Assembly: GCA_002746935.1 (NCBI GenBank)
Contig: PDRW01000029.1
Coordinates: 78,204-142,203 of the forward strand
Direction: 5' to 3'
DNA: 64,000 bases
DNA from: Rhodobacterales bacterium
GTDB lineage: Bacteria; Pseudomonadota; Alphaproteobacteria; Rhodobacterales; Rhodobacteraceae
Shown: positions 9,199 through 18,542 of the stretch, in pieces
Layout: the number at the start of each line of letters is the position of its first letter
Position numbering within the stretch: position 1 is the first letter of the stretch
Notes under the pieces: model-generated
What the model was told of the DNA's origin: nothing
Database searches by the model: none
The model's input: the letters and a program-made list of their open reading frames with translations, nothing else
Made by a program: the position numbers and the translations under genes

Positions 9199-11996
9199 TG
9201 CTCATCCTCGGCCCCCTCGGTTTCACCGCGCCCTGGTTGCTCACGGCCCTTGCGGGCCTGCCGCTGCTCTGGTGGCTGCTGCGCGCGGTGCCGCCTGCCC
9301 CCGCCGCCCGGGTGTTTCCGGGCGTGACCCTGCTCCTCGGCCTCGAAGACCGTGAGACCCAGACCGACCGCACGCCCTGGTGGCTCCTGCTGCTGCGCCT
9401 GCTGGCGCTCGCGGCGATCATCCTCGGCTTCGCCGGGCCGGTGCTGAACCCGGAGACCGGCGCGCCGGGCCGGGGCCCGCTTCTGGTGCTGATCGACGAC
9501 AGCTGGGCCGCGGCCCCCGACTGGCGGGCCCGGCGCGGCGCCGGCGCGCGCGCGCTCGCCGAGGCCGCCAGCGCCGGACGCCCGACGATGCTGCTGCGGC
9601 CGTCCGCCGTGCCCACCGAGCCCCGCCTCGCCCTGCGCACCGCCAAAGACACCGCCGCCACGCTTGCAGGCCTCACCCCGGTGCCCTGGACAAGCGACCA
9701 CGCGGCGCTCCTGAGCTGGCTGGCCACACTCGACCAGAGCACCACATTCGACACGCTCTGGATCTCTGACGGGCTCGCCACCCCCGGCCGCGCCCCCCTT
9801 GCCCGCGCGCTGCAAGCCCGGGGCGGGCTTCGCGTGCTCGCCCCGCCCGGCCCCCGCTTCGCCCTCCGCCCGGCGCGGATCGAAGACGGGCTGGTGCATG
9901 TCGAGGCTCTGCGCCTGCCCGGCGGTCCGCCGCAGGCGGTGGACCTCATCGGCCACGGGCCGGACCCCGCGGGCGTCGAACGCGAGCTGGTCCGGGTGAC
10001 GCTGACCTTCGGGCCGGGCGAAACCGAAGCCCGGGCCGGGCTCTCCCTGCCGCCGGAGCTGCGCAACCGCATCACCCGTTTCGGGCTCGCGGATCCCGGT
10101 TCCGCAGGCACCGTGACCCTTGCCGACGATACGCTCAGGCGCCGCAAGGTGGCGCTGGTCGAGGCCGATGCGGGCCGTGAGGGGCTGGAGCTTCTGAGCC
10201 CGCTGCATTACCTGCGCGAGGCGCTGGTGCCAACCGCCGGGATCATCGAGGGGCCGCTGACCGATCTGCTCCCCGCGGCCCCGGATGTGGTGGTGCTCGC
10301 CGATGTCGCGCGGCTCGCGCCCGACACCGCCGACGCCCTTGCCACATGGGTGGCCGAAGGCGGGTTGCTGCTGCGGTTCGCCGGTCCCCGGCTCGCCGCC
10401 TCCGACACCGGACGCGGCACCGAAGACCCGCTTCTGCCGGTGCGGCTCCGGGCGGGCGGGCGCAGCGTCGGCGGCGCGATGAGTTGGGGCAGGCCCCGCG
10501 CGCTTGCTCCGTTCCCGGACAACTCGCCGTTCTACGGCCTTGCGGTGCCAAAGGATGTGACCGTCTCCGCGCAGGTGCTGGCCGAGCCCGGGCCGATGCT
10601 GGCTGAGCGCACCATTGCCGCCCTTGCCGATGGTACGCCGCTGGTCACCCGCAAACCGCTGGGCGACGGACAGGTGGTGCTGTTCCACAGCTCGGCCAAT
10701 GCCGAATGGTCCTCGCTGGCGCTCTCGGGGCTGTTCGTGCAGATGCTCGAACGGCTCGCGGTCTCCACCCGGGCGGGGCGCGCGGAGCGGGGCGATCTCA
10801 CCGGCACCATCTGGCAGCCCGAACAATTGCTCGACGGTTTCGGCAAGCTGGAGGCCGCGGGCGAGGGGCCGGGTGTCGCCGGCGAGCGGCTCGCCGGCCC
10901 CCCGGGGCCAACACTGCCGCCGGGGCTTTACCGCGCCGAAGCCCGGGTGATCGCGGTCAACGCCGTGGGCGCCGAAACCGTGCTCGAAGCCGCCGCCTGG
11001 CCCCCCGGCGTGGTGCCCGAGTGGCAGGGCCAAAGCGCCGAACGCGACCTCTCCGGCTGGCTGTTCCTCGCCGCCATGGCGTTGCTTGGTGCCGACATTC
11101 TTGCCGCCCTGTGGCTTACGGGGCGGCTCGCGCGGGGCCTTGCGGTGCTGCTGCTGGCCGTCAGCCTTGCCCAAAGTCCCGCGCCGGCCGGGGCCGAACC
11201 TGCAACCGGCGGCGGCAGCGGACCCGCAACCGGCACGCCCGATCCCGCCACGCTTTCCGCCGCGCTCAACGTCACCCTCGCCCATGTGCTGACCGGCGAC
11301 GCGTCGGTTGACGAGATCGCCCGCGCCGGTCTCACCGGGCTCACCGATCAGCTCTGGATGCGGTCTTCGGTCGAGGCGTCCGCCCCCGTCGGGCTCGACC
11401 TCGAGACCGACGAGCTTTCCGCCTATCCGCTGATCTACTGGCCTGTCACCGAGGCCCAGCCCACGCCTTCCGCCGCCGCCTATGCCCGGCTCAACGCCTA
11501 TCTGCGCGCCGGGGGGATGATCCTGTTCGACACCCGCGACGGTGATGTCGCGGGCTTCGGCTCCGGGGCGACCGCCGAAGGCGCGCGGCTGCAAAGCCTT
11601 GCGCGCCCGCTCGACATCCCGCCGCTGGAGCCCGTCCCCGGCGACCACGTGCTGACCCGCAGCTTCTATCTGCTGTCCGACTTTCCCGGCCGCTTCACCG
11701 GTGATGCCTGGGTCGAGGCGGCACCGGCGGATGCGGAACGCGCCGAGGGCATGCCGTTTCGCAATCTCAACGATGGTGTGAGCCCGGTGGTGATCGGCGG
11801 CAACGACTGGGCGGGCGCCTGGGCGGTGGATGCGACCGGCCGCCCGCTGTTGCCGGTGGGCCGCGGGGTTGCCGGGGAGCGGCAACGCGAAATTGCCTAC
11901 CGTTTCGGGATCAATCTGGTGATGCATGTGCTGACCGGCAACTACAAATCCGATCAGGTCCATGTGCCTGCGCTGCTCGAAAGGCTGGGCCAATGA
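9198..11996 (+). CDS. BatA-N/DUF4159 membrane protein
   Basis: A 932-residue membrane protein. The N-terminus matches the aerotolerance-regulator BatA N-terminal module: two helices around residues 8-30 and 58-80 with ARVFPGVTLLLGL between them, followed by a VWA-like LLVLIDDSWA. The middle has a flavodoxin/amidotransferase-like stretch (DVVVLADVARL ... WVAEGGLLLRFAGPRL). Further helices occur near residues 620-660, and the last ~230 residues are a DUF4159 domain (LTDQLWMRSSVEASAPVGLD ... YLRAGGMILFDTRDGD). It overlaps its neighbours by 1 and 4 bp, arguing for translational coupling. The function is unknown; an envelope or stress role with MoxR is inferred. Confidence 0.85.
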   Translation: MLILGPLGFTAPWLLTALAGLPLLWWLLRAVPPAPAARVFPGVTLLLGLEDRETQTDRTPWWLLLLRLLALAAIILGFAGPVLNPETGAPGRGPLLVLIDDSWAAAPDWRARRGAGARALAEAASAGRPTMLLRPSAVPTEPRLALRTAKDTAATLAGLTPVPWTSDHAALLSWLATLDQSTTFDTLWISDGLATPGRAPLARALQARGGLRVLAPPGPRFALRPARIEDGLVHVEALRLPGGPPQAVDLIGHGPDPAGVERELVRVTLTFGPGETEARAGLSLPPELRNRITRFGLADPGSAGTVTLADDTLRRRKVALVEADAGREGLELLSPLHYLREALVPTAGIIEGPLTDLLPAAPDVVVLADVARLAPDTADALATWVAEGGLLLRFAGPRLAASDTGRGTEDPLLPVRLRAGGRSVGGAMSWGRPRALAPFPDNSPFYGLAVPKDVTVSAQVLAEPGPMLAERTIAALADGTPLVTRKPLGDGQVVLFHSSANAEWSSLALSGLFVQMLERLAVSTRAGRAERGDLTGTIWQPEQLLDGFGKLEAAGEGPGVAGERLAGPPGPTLPPGLYRAEARVIAVNAVGAETVLEAAAWPPGVVPEWQGQSAERDLSGWLFLAAMALLGADILAALWLTGRLARGLAVLLLAVSLAQSPAPAGAEPATGGGSGPATGTPDPATLSAALNVTLAHVLTGDASVDEIARAGLTGLTDQLWMRSSVEASAPVGLDLETDELSAYPLIYWPVTEAQPTPSAAAYARLNAYLRAGGMILFDTRDGDVAGFGSGATAEGARLQSLARPLDIPPLEPVPGDHVLTRSFYLLSDFPGRFTGDAWVEAAPADAERAEGMPFRNLNDGVSPVVIGGNDWAGAWAVDATGRPLLPVGRGVAGERQREIAYRFGINLVMHVLTGNYKSDQVHVPALLERLGQ

Positions 11997-14140
11997 ACGC
12001 GGCAACGGTGGTATTTGCGCCGCTTCTGCCCTGGCCGGTGGTGTGGACGGCGGCGGGGATTTTTGCCACCCTCACCGCATTGGCGCTGTGGCGCGGGCTT
12101 TCCGGCTGGGCCTTGCGCGGGCTGGCGGGGGCGGCGCTGGTGCTGGCGCTCGCGGGCCCGGGGCTTCAGCAGGAAGAGCGCAGCCCGCTGGCCGACATCC
12201 TGCTGGCGCTGGTGGACGAAAGCGCGAGCCAGGGGCTGGGAGACCGCGCCGCCCGGAGCGAGGCCGCACTCGCCGCGCTGGCGCGCGCCGCCGCCGCCCG
12301 TGGCCTCGAGTTCAGGACTGCCCGCATCGGTGATGGTGCAGACAATCGCGGCACCCTGGCGCTCACCGCACTGTCCGAGGCGCTGGCCGATCTGCCCCAG
12401 GGCCGTGTGGCGGCGATGGTGCTGATCTCCGACGGACAGGTGCACGACCCCGAAGCGGCTCCCGGCCTTCCCGCGCCGCTGCATCTGCTGCGTACCGGGC
12501 GGGCCGGCGACTGGGATCGCCGGATCCACATCATCGCCGCCCCGGCCTTTGCCATCATCGGCGAGAAACAGGAGATCGTGCTCAGCGTCGAAGACCTCGG
12601 CGCCGCCCCGGGCGACACGCAGGTGACGCTGGAGATTTCCATCGACGGCGATGCCCCGACCCGGCACGAGGTGCCCATCGGCCACGGCCTCAAGCTGCCG
12701 GTCACCCTGACCCACGGCGGCCAGAACGTGGTGCAGTTCAGCGTGCCCGAAGCCGAAGGCGAGCTGACCGGGCGCAACAATGCCGTGGCGGTCAGCATCA
12801 ACGGTGTCCGCGACCGGCTGCGGGTGCTGCTGGTGAGCGGTGTGCCCCATCCCGGCACCCGCACCTGGCGCAACCTGCTCAAATCCGACAGCGCCGTCGA
12901 TCTGGTGCATTTCACCATCCTGCGTCCGCCCGAGAAGCAGGACGGCGTGCCGGTCAGCGAGCTCAGCCTGATCGCCTTTCCGACCCGGGAGTTGTTTCTC
13001 GAAAAGATCGACGAGTTCGACCTGATCATCTTCGACCGCTTCATGCTGCGCGGCATCCTGCCGGGGAGCTATCTGGCTTCGGTGCGCGACTACATCGGGC
13101 GCGGCGGCGCGGTGCTGGTTTCGGCAGGGCCGGATTACGCCGGGGTCCAGAGCCTTGCCCGCTCACCGCTCGGCGAGGCGTTGCCGGGCCATGTCACCGC
13201 GCGGCTGATCGAGACGCCTTTCACCCCGGAGGTCACACCGCTTGGCCAGCGCCACCCGGTCACCCGGGGGCTCGAAAGCCATGCGCCCGACCAGGGCTGG
13301 GGCCGCTGGCTCAGGCAGGTTGAAATCGACATGGGGGCCGGGGGGGCCGGGGGGGCCGGGAGCGGGGCCGAAAGCGGCACGGTGGCGATGACCGGCGCCG
13401 AAGGCGCGCCGCTGCTGGTGCTCGACCGGGTGGGCGAGGGCCGGGTGGCACTGCTCACCTCCGACCACCCCTGGCTGTGGTCGCGTGGTTACGAAGGCGG
13501 CGGGCCGCAGCTCGAACTGCTGCGCCGGGTGGCGCATTGGGCGATGAAGGAGCCGGAGCTGGAGGAAGAGGCGCTGACCGCAACCGCCGAAGGCACGCGG
13601 ATGACCATCACCCGGCAGAGCCTCGCTACCGGCCCGCGCGAGGTGACGGTGACCGCCCCCGACGGCAGCGAAACCGTTCTGCCCATGCAGGAGGTGGCGC
13701 CGGGGCTCTACCAGGCAGAACATGATGCGCCCGCAATGGGGCTTTACCGGCTCCGCGAAGGCGAAACCGAAACGGTGGTGGCGCTGGGCCCCGCGAGCCC
13801 GCGCGAGTTCGAAGACACCATCGCCACCAGCGCGCTCCTGGAACCGCTGATGGCGGAAAGGTCCGGCGGCGCGGTGGCGCTGGAAGAGGGCATGCCCGCG
13901 CTGCGCCCGGTGCGCCCCGGTCGGGTGGCCGCAGGGCGCGGCTGGATCGGCTACACGCCGCGCGGGGCCTATACCGTCGAAGCTGTCAGCATCGCGCCAC
14001 TGGCCCCGCCGGGGCTGATGCTGCTGATCGCCGCGGGGCTTGCGGTGCTTGCCTGGCTGATCGAGGGCCGGGGCAGACGGTTCGGCGGCCTGGCCCGCCT
14101 TGCGCGCGAAGACGCGCCTCCAGGCTCCGGCGCTCCCTGA
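11993..14140 (+). CDS. Membrane protein with VWA-like and amidotransferase-like domains
   Basis: A 715-residue protein with two N-terminal helices (about 10-60), a VWA-like segment (ILLALVDESASQ) and an Ig-like middle. A class I glutamine amidotransferase-like alpha/beta segment follows (DLIIFDRFMLRGILPGSY ... YIGRGGAVLVSAGPDYAG) without an evident catalytic Cys. A C-terminal helix is near 675-695 (LAPPGLMLLIAAGLAVLAWL). Most of the protein would be periplasmic. It overlaps the previous gene by 4 bp (ATGA) and ends the operon. It probably forms a membrane complex with the BatA/DUF4159 protein, MoxR and DUF58. Confidence 0.82.
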   Translation: MNAATVVFAPLLPWPVVWTAAGIFATLTALALWRGLSGWALRGLAGAALVLALAGPGLQQEERSPLADILLALVDESASQGLGDRAARSEAALAALARAAAARGLEFRTARIGDGADNRGTLALTALSEALADLPQGRVAAMVLISDGQVHDPEAAPGLPAPLHLLRTGRAGDWDRRIHIIAAPAFAIIGEKQEIVLSVEDLGAAPGDTQVTLEISIDGDAPTRHEVPIGHGLKLPVTLTHGGQNVVQFSVPEAEGELTGRNNAVAVSINGVRDRLRVLLVSGVPHPGTRTWRNLLKSDSAVDLVHFTILRPPEKQDGVPVSELSLIAFPTRELFLEKIDEFDLIIFDRFMLRGILPGSYLASVRDYIGRGGAVLVSAGPDYAGVQSLARSPLGEALPGHVTARLIETPFTPEVTPLGQRHPVTRGLESHAPDQGWGRWLRQVEIDMGAGGAGGAGSGAESGTVAMTGAEGAPLLVLDRVGEGRVALLTSDHPWLWSRGYEGGGPQLELLRRVAHWAMKEPELEEEALTATAEGTRMTITRQSLATGPREVTVTAPDGSETVLPMQEVAPGLYQAEHDAPAMGLYRLREGETETVVALGPASPREFEDTIATSALLEPLMAERSGGAVALEEGMPALRPVRPGRVAAGRGWIGYTPRGAYTVEAVSIAPLAPPGLMLLIAAGLAVLAWLIEGRGRRFGGLARLAREDAPPGSGAP

Positions 14141-14744
14141 TGGCCCCGGGGCGCGCGTCCGACCGGGCTGGCCGCCCGGAACCGAGCCCCGGAAAGGCGC
14201 GCGCCGGGGCGGAACACCCGACGGCCACCCGCGCAACAGCCACCCGGGTGGGCCAGCACCCCACCCGAAGGCCGGCATGACCAGACCCGTCTTCCGGTAG
14301 CCCTCTCGCCCGGAATTCCAGACCAATGCCGGCCGCGCTGTAGAGTTGCCCCGCGCAAATCCGCCCTGGTTTTGCGTATTTCAACATGTGAAAACAAAAG
14401 GATAGGGCAGGGGGCGTGACCGCGAACGAGCGTGGGCGTGCTCCAGCGTTTGACGAAATACCTCACACAAAGCACCACCTGACACTTTGAAACCCATGGT
14501 CTCAGGCAGCGTCAGGTGAGCCAGGTTTTCGCATGACGCTCTCGTTCACATGCAGGCAGCGTACGCCCCCCTTTGGTTCTCATGTTGCAAGGCGCAAGGC
14601 CGGTGCCGAAGGCGCCCTTCGCCGGTTCTCAGGAGAACAACCCAGGACAAACGCGTCCCGCTTTCGGCGGCGGTCGTTCCCGGAGGGGTCCGGTTGCGAT
14701 TCTGGTGCGATTCTGGCCGCTGAAGCATGTCGGTAAACAGGGAA
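14141..14744. other. Non-coding gap after the moxR operon
   Basis: About 600 bp between the operon end and tRNA-Phe. Open frames here have no supported start or domain. The only structure seen is the ~100-bp palindromic element at 14445-14540, with short outer inverted arms GAACGAG (from 14424) and CTCGTTC (14541-14547). Confidence 0.55.
14445..14540. repeat. ~100-bp imperfect palindromic element, copy 2 of 2
   Basis: Begins AGCGTTTGACGAAATACCT and ends AGGTTTTCGCATGACGCT; inner arms CACCTGAC and GTCAGGTG form a second nested inverted repeat. It aligns end to end with the copy at 4112-4211. The nested palindromes suggest a cruciform or a structured RNA with two stacked stems. Confidence 0.7.
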
Positions 14745-14819
14745 TGGTGCCCGGGGGCGGAATCGAACCACCGACACGAGGATTTTCAGTCCACTGCTCT
14801 ACCCCTGAGCTACCCGGGC
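14745..14819 (-). tRNA. tRNA-Phe (GAA)
   Basis: 75 nt including an encoded CCA. Acceptor stem GCCCGGG pairs with CCCGGGC, discriminator A. The D-arm has GTAGCTCAGGGGTAGAGC, the anticodon loop CTGAAAA gives anticodon GAA, and the T-arm contains GGTTCGATTCC. Confidence 0.96.
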
Positions 14820-14955
14820 ACGGGTGAACGCTCCAGCGTTCGGGTGGGCGTGTTCTAGTGGGGGGAGCGGCGGCTGTCCAGAGGGAAAATGCCGGCGGAC
14901 TCCCAAGGAATTGCCGGGGATTGGCCGCCGCACTGAGGAACGCTCCCCGGCCGTA

Positions 14956-15138
14956 TCAATTCGAACGGCTGGTCTGGCGGGCGAGCGCGTCGGCGGCCTC
15001 CTGAAGCTCTTCCGGGGCGTCGGCGGGGGTGGCATAGGTGCCGTTCAGCCAGCGGCCGAGGTCGATATCGGCGCAGCGTTTCGAGCAGAAGGGGCGGAAG
15101 CGGTGGGCGGTCTTCCTGCCGCAGATCGGACAAGTCAT
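14956..15138 (-). CDS. yacG: DNA gyrase inhibitor / zinc-binding protein YacG
   Basis: A 60-residue YacG-family protein. Zn ligands are CPIC (3-6) and FCSKRC (C18, C22), with the family ending DLGRWLNGTYATP. In E. coli YacG binds GyrB and inhibits gyrase. Its ATG overlaps the RNase E/G stop (ATGA), so translation is coupled. The first residues MTCPICGRK fall exactly where the zinc-link of a full-length RNase E/G would be (see findings). It is the last gene of the infA-maf-RNase-yacG series. Confidence 0.93.
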   Translation of the reverse strand: MTCPICGRKTAHRFRPFCSKRCADIDLGRWLNGTYATPADAPEELQEAADALARQTSRSN

Positions 15139-16163
15139 GTGGCCAGTTCCAGCGGCCGGCGTTCGCGTTTGCGTTGCAGCTCGAAAAGCCCAAGGCCGGT
15201 CCAGCCCACGAGCGCGGTTTCCACCGGATCGGCGCGGAAGGCGGCACGGAGGGCCTGTTCGAGGGCGCGGCGGTCCTTCTTCGGCATCGGCGCGAAATCC
15301 ACCACCACCTGACCGCCGAGACCGCGGCAGCGAAGCTGGCGCGCAAGGTCGCGGGCGAGGGCCAGATTGGCCTTGAGCCCGGCGGCGGGCGTGGTGTCGG
15401 GGCCGGTGTTGACGTCGACCGCCACCAGCGCGCGGGTGGGTTCGATGAAGGCGGAGGCGCCGCCGGGGAGCGGCAGCCGCGCCTGCCGGAGCGCGGCGAT
15501 CATCCCGTCGATCCCGTGGTCGGCGAAACTGCCCGGGGCCTCGGCAAGCAGATCCGGCGCCGGCCAGTCGCGCCACGCCAGCTCATGGGCGTCGGGCCCG
15601 TCAACCAGCAGTTCCGGCGTCTTGCCCTCTGCATCGCCGAGCACCGCCGCCGCGAGGTCGCGCATGGCGGCGATGTCATCCGCCACCGCCTCGGCATCGG
15701 CCGCTGCGGCCTCGGAGCGCAGGATCAGCCCGGGCGGATCCGCGCCCAGCACATCCCGGGCGATCTCCCTGAGACGCACCCGTGTTTCCTCGTCGCGGAT
15801 CCGCCGCGAAAGGTTCACCCCCGGGGCGCCCGGGGTGACGATCGCGTAGCGGGATTTGAACAGCACCCTTTCGGTGACCGGCACCGCCTTGCCATCCTCG
15901 GCCCAGCCGGTGATCTGCACCAGCAGCGCCTGGCCCGGCTTCAGGCCCCGGGCGCCGCGCAGGAAACCCGCTCCCCATGGCAGGCGGACGAACATGCCCC
16001 CCTGGCCTTTCACCGGCCGGTCGCAGATCGCCCGGCAGATGGCCCCGGGACGCGGCACATCGCCTTCCGGGTCGATCAGCAGATCGTCGAGCCGGCCGTC
16101 GACCAGCCGTGCCGCGGCCTTGCGGCCGGACAGCACATCAAGGGCGATGACGCTGCCCTTCAT
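15135..16163 (-). CDS. Ribonuclease E/G family protein, short form
   Basis: A 342-residue RNase E/G catalytic-core protein, much shorter than E. coli RNase G (about 489). It keeps the DNase I-like catalytic carboxylates: [10 protein letters not shown] and [12 protein letters not shown]. The start at 16163 ([10 protein letters not shown]) overlaps the maf stop. The N-terminal S1-like part is degenerate, and the protein ends at [17 protein letters not shown], just before the CPxC zinc-link that joins RNase E/G dimers, which is absent. It could process or decay RNA as a single-stranded 5'-end-dependent endonuclease, but oligomerisation must differ from the E. coli enzymes. Confidence 0.85.
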   Translation of the reverse strand: MKGSVIALDVLSGRKAAARLVDGRLDDLLIDPEGDVPRPGAICRAICDRPVKGQGGMFVRLPWGAGFLRGARGLKPGQALLVQITGWAEDGKAVPVTERVLFKSRYAIVTPGAPGVNLSRRIRDEETRVRLREIARDVLGADPPGLILRSEAAAADAEAVADDIAAMRDLAAAVLGDAEGKTPELLVDGPDAHELAWRDWPAPDLLAEAPGSFADHGIDGMIAALRQARLPLPGGASAFIEPTRALVAVDVNTGPDTTPAAGLKANLALARDLARQLRCRGLGGQVVVDFAPMPKKDRRALEQALRAAFRADPVETALVGWTGLGLFELQRKRERRPLELAT

Positions 16164-16759
16164 CCCCAGCCCCTGCAGACCGGATAGCCGGCGGCTTCGA
16201 GCAGGGCTGCGGTTTCGGCCACGGGAAGACCCATGACCCCGGTATAGCTGCCCTGAATCCACGGGATGAAGGCCCCCGCCGGTCCCTGAATGGCATAGCC
16301 GCCGGCCTTGCCCTTCCAGTCGCCGGAGGCGAGATAGGCGTTGACCTCCACATCCGACAGCCGCTTCATCCGGACGGTGGTGATCACGTCGCGGGTAAAA
16401 ACCCGGTCGGCATTGCGCACCGCCACCGAGGTGATGACCCGGTGCCGCCGTCCCGACAGCGCATGCAGGAAGGCGGCCGCTTCGCTGGCATCGGCGGGTT
16501 TGCCCATGATCCGGCGGCCGAGCGCCACGGTGGTATCGGCTGAGAGCGCGATCTCACCGGGGGCGAGGCGCATCGCCTCCGCCTTGGCCGCGGCGATCCG
16601 GTGGCAATAGGCGCGCGGCAGCTCTCCGGGGCGCGGGGTCTCGTCTACCTCCGGCGGGCGGACCTCCGCCGGGGTAATGCCAAGCGTCAAAAGCAGCTCG
16701 GCCCGCCGGGGCGAGCCGGAGCCGAGGATCAGACGCGGGGTGCTGCCCCCCTCAGCCAT
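16160..16759 (-). CDS. maf: Maf-like nucleoside triphosphate pyrophosphatase
   Basis: A 199-residue Maf protein. It has the N-terminal signature [14 protein letters not shown], the [20 protein letters not shown] block with the catalytic acidic residue, and the C-terminal [20 protein letters not shown] block. Maf/YhdE/YceF proteins hydrolyse dTTP, UTP or methylated nucleotides and are linked to septation arrest. It lies directly between infA (stop and start adjacent) and the RNase E/G gene, with which it overlaps by 4 bp. Confidence 0.93.
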   Translation of the reverse strand: MAEGGSTPRLILGSGSPRRAELLLTLGITPAEVRPPEVDETPRPGELPRAYCHRIAAAKAEAMRLAPGEIALSADTTVALGRRIMGKPADASEAAAFLHALSGRRHRVITSVAVRNADRVFTRDVITTVRMKRLSDVEVNAYLASGDWKGKAGGYAIQGPAGAFIPWIQGSYTGVMGLPVAETAALLEAAGYPVCRGWG

Positions 16760-16978
16760 CTACTTGAAGCGGAAGTTGATCCGACCCTTGGTCAGATCAT
16801 AGGGGGTCATTTCCACCTGAACCCGGTCGCCCGCCAGAACCCGGATGCGGTTCTTGCGCATCTTGCCCGCCGTATGCGCGATGATCTCATGGCCGTTCTC
16901 CAGCTCGACCCGAAACGTCGCATTCGGCAGGAGTTCCTTCACGACGCCGGGGAATTCGAGCAGTTCTTCCTTGGCCAT
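16760..16978 (-). CDS. infA: Translation initiation factor IF-1
   Basis: A 72-residue S1/OB-fold protein, full length for IF-1, with family residues [20 protein letters not shown] and a C-terminal [13 protein letters not shown]. It binds the 30S A site during initiation. The start at 16978 is preceded by AGGAGA. A promoter candidate lies at 17020-17048 and a small GC hairpin (GCCCGC-TGCCT-GCGGGC, 16997-17013) is in the leader. It is the first gene of infA-maf-RNase-yacG. Confidence 0.97.
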   Translation of the reverse strand: MAKEELLEFPGVVKELLPNATFRVELENGHEIIAHTAGKMRKNRIRVLAGDRVQVEMTPYDLTKGRINFRFK

Positions 16979-17019
16979 GATGTCTCCTGATTGCAGGCCC
17001 GCTGCCTGCGGGCGCCCGC

Positions 17020-17048
17020 TGTATCGCTGCAAAACCCCCGGTTTTCAA
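17020..17048 (-). promoter_or_regulatory. Candidate sigma70-type promoter for infA
   Basis: On the minus strand TTGAAA (17043-17048), a 17-bp spacer and GATACA (17020-17025), about 41 bp upstream of the infA start. This is a sequence match only. Confidence 0.45.
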
Positions 17049-17294
17049 GGGCGAATCGGTGCGAAGCGACCAATAGGACAATCTGGCGGAGCCCCCCGCA
17101 CGCGGCCGCCTGGCCGCGGGTGCGTGGCCTGATGGCGGATCTGGACAGCAAGGCCCCGCCCCGCAACGGCCCATGGCCCCCGGCCCCTTCCGGCAGTTGC
17201 AAGTCCCGTCTGCGGCACGCCATTTGGCAGCAGAGCTTTGCCAGAATCACAATAATGCTGGGAATCATACAAGATTTCCGATAATTTTACGTAA

Positions 17295-17753
17295 ATGGAC
17301 CATATTGACCGGAAAATCTGCGATCTCCTCCAGGAAGACGCCAAACGCCCCACCAGCGCCATCGCCGAAGCCGTCGGCTTGCCGCTGTCAACCGCCGCCG
17401 ACCGCCTGAAACGTCTCACCGCCTCGGGCGCGATCCGGGGGATCCACGCTGCCCTCGACCCCGCCGCCCTCGATGCGGGCCTCTGCGCCTTCGTGCTGAT
17501 CGACATGAGCCACGACGGCGAGGCCGAGGCCGCCGCCCGTCTCACCGCCGACCCGCGGGTGCAGGAATTGCACCACATCTCGGGGCCGCATTCCTACCTC
17601 GCCAAGCTCCGGGTGAAGGACATCGCCGCGCTCCAGAGTTTCCTCGCCGGGGTGGTCAAGCCGCTCCCGGCCGTCCGCCACACCGAAACCCTTCTCGCCC
17701 TCGACAGCCTCAAGGAAACTGCCGCCATCGCGCTGGAAGCCGCCCCCGCATGA
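17295..17753 (+). CDS. Lrp/AsnC family transcriptional regulator
   Basis: A 152-residue regulator with an N-terminal HTH (DRKICDLLQEDAKRP ... LSTAADRLKRL) and an AsnC-type RAM ligand domain (VQELHHISGPHSYLAKLRV). It overlaps the following LysE-type exporter by 4 bp, a common pairing in which the regulator senses an amino acid and induces its export. The upstream 35 bp are AT-rich compared with the surroundings and may hold its operator. Gene and partner sit on the opposite strand inside an otherwise conserved minus-strand cluster. Confidence 0.92.
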   Translation: MDHIDRKICDLLQEDAKRPTSAIAEAVGLPLSTAADRLKRLTASGAIRGIHAALDPAALDAGLCAFVLIDMSHDGEAEAAARLTADPRVQELHHISGPHSYLAKLRVKDIAALQSFLAGVVKPLPAVRHTETLLALDSLKETAAIALEAAPA

Positions 17754-18370
17754 TCCGGATCCTGCTCAAGGGCGCTGCCTTCGGCATCGCCGTGGCCGCC
17801 CCGGTCGGACCGATCGCCCTGCTCTGCATCAAGCGCACCCTCGAACGCGGCTGGCCCGCCGGGGTCGCCTCGGGCTTCGGCGTCGCCACCGCCGACGCCA
17901 CTTACGGCGTGATGGTGGTCGCGGGGCTCTCCGCCACCGGCCTGCTGCTCGCCTGGAGCACGGCCATGCAGGGCGCCGGCGGTCTGCTCATCGCGCTCAT
18001 CGGCCTCCACCGGCTCCGCCCGGGGCGCCGCAACACGCACGCCAAACCACCTGCCGCCCGCACCGGTGGCCTCATCGGCGCCTTCGCCTCGGCCTATGCC
18101 CTGACCATCACCAACCCGTTGACCATCCTCGCCTTCACAGCGCTGCTTTCAAGCCTCGGCGCCACCGCCCAACCCGGCGCGGGCTATCTGCTGGTCACCG
18201 GGGTTTTCCTCGGCTCGCTCGGCTGGTGGATCGCGCTTGCCTCCGCCACCGCGCTCACCCGCCGGAAGCTGCCCCTGAAAGCCATCCGCTGGCTTGATCT
18301 CGCCACCGGGGCACTGCTGCTGACGTGGGGCCTCTGGATCGCCCGCGCCGCCCTCTCCGCCCCGGCCTGA
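17750..18370 (+). CDS. LysE/RhtB family amino-acid exporter
   Basis: A 206-residue, ~6-helix inner-membrane protein of the LysE superfamily. It has the N-terminal AAPVGPIALLCIKRTLERGW motif and YALTITNPLTILAFTALL in the middle, both diagnostic. It would export an amino acid or related metabolite; the substrate is unknown. ATGA overlap with the Lrp-type gene suggests one transcript under its control. One ~50-bp intergenic repeat begins 7 bp after the stop. Confidence 0.9.
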   Translation: MIRILLKGAAFGIAVAAPVGPIALLCIKRTLERGWPAGVASGFGVATADATYGVMVVAGLSATGLLLAWSTAMQGAGGLLIALIGLHRLRPGRRNTHAKPPAARTGGLIGAFASAYALTITNPLTILAFTALLSSLGATAQPGAGYLLVTGVFLGSLGWWIALASATALTRRKLPLKAIRWLDLATGALLLTWGLWIARAALSAPA

Positions 18371-18377
18371 CCCCCCC

Positions 18378-18428
18378 CTTTTTCCTGGGTCAAATACTCG
18401 CCGGGGGCGCGGGGGTGGCAAACCCCCG
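18378..18428 (+). repeat. Dispersed ~50-bp intergenic repeat, copy 3 of 6
   Basis: Head CTTTTTCCTGGGTCAAATAC, then TCGCC, GGGGG runs and the hairpin GGGGG-TGGCAAA-CCCCC. It is the same subtype as the 3889-3939 copy. It starts 7 bp after the lysE stop on the coding strand, in a convergent gap, where it could act as a terminator or mRNA 3'-end structure. Confidence 0.8.
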
Positions 18429-18542
18429 GCGCCCGGGGCCGGCCAAGGGCGCACGAGTCAAATCCCGCAACAGACCCCGCCCGCCGCAGGCGCCGGGCGG
18501 GGTCGGGGGCGAGGGTTTGCGGGGGAGGGGGGCTTGCGGGGC

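Noticed and set aside
13329-13372. G-run tandem (GGGGGCCGG) in the last moxR-operon gene as a phase-variable tract
   Set aside because: Units are 12 bp and 9-12 bp in-frame multiples, so slippage would not switch the frame; only a Gly/Ala linker length change is expected.
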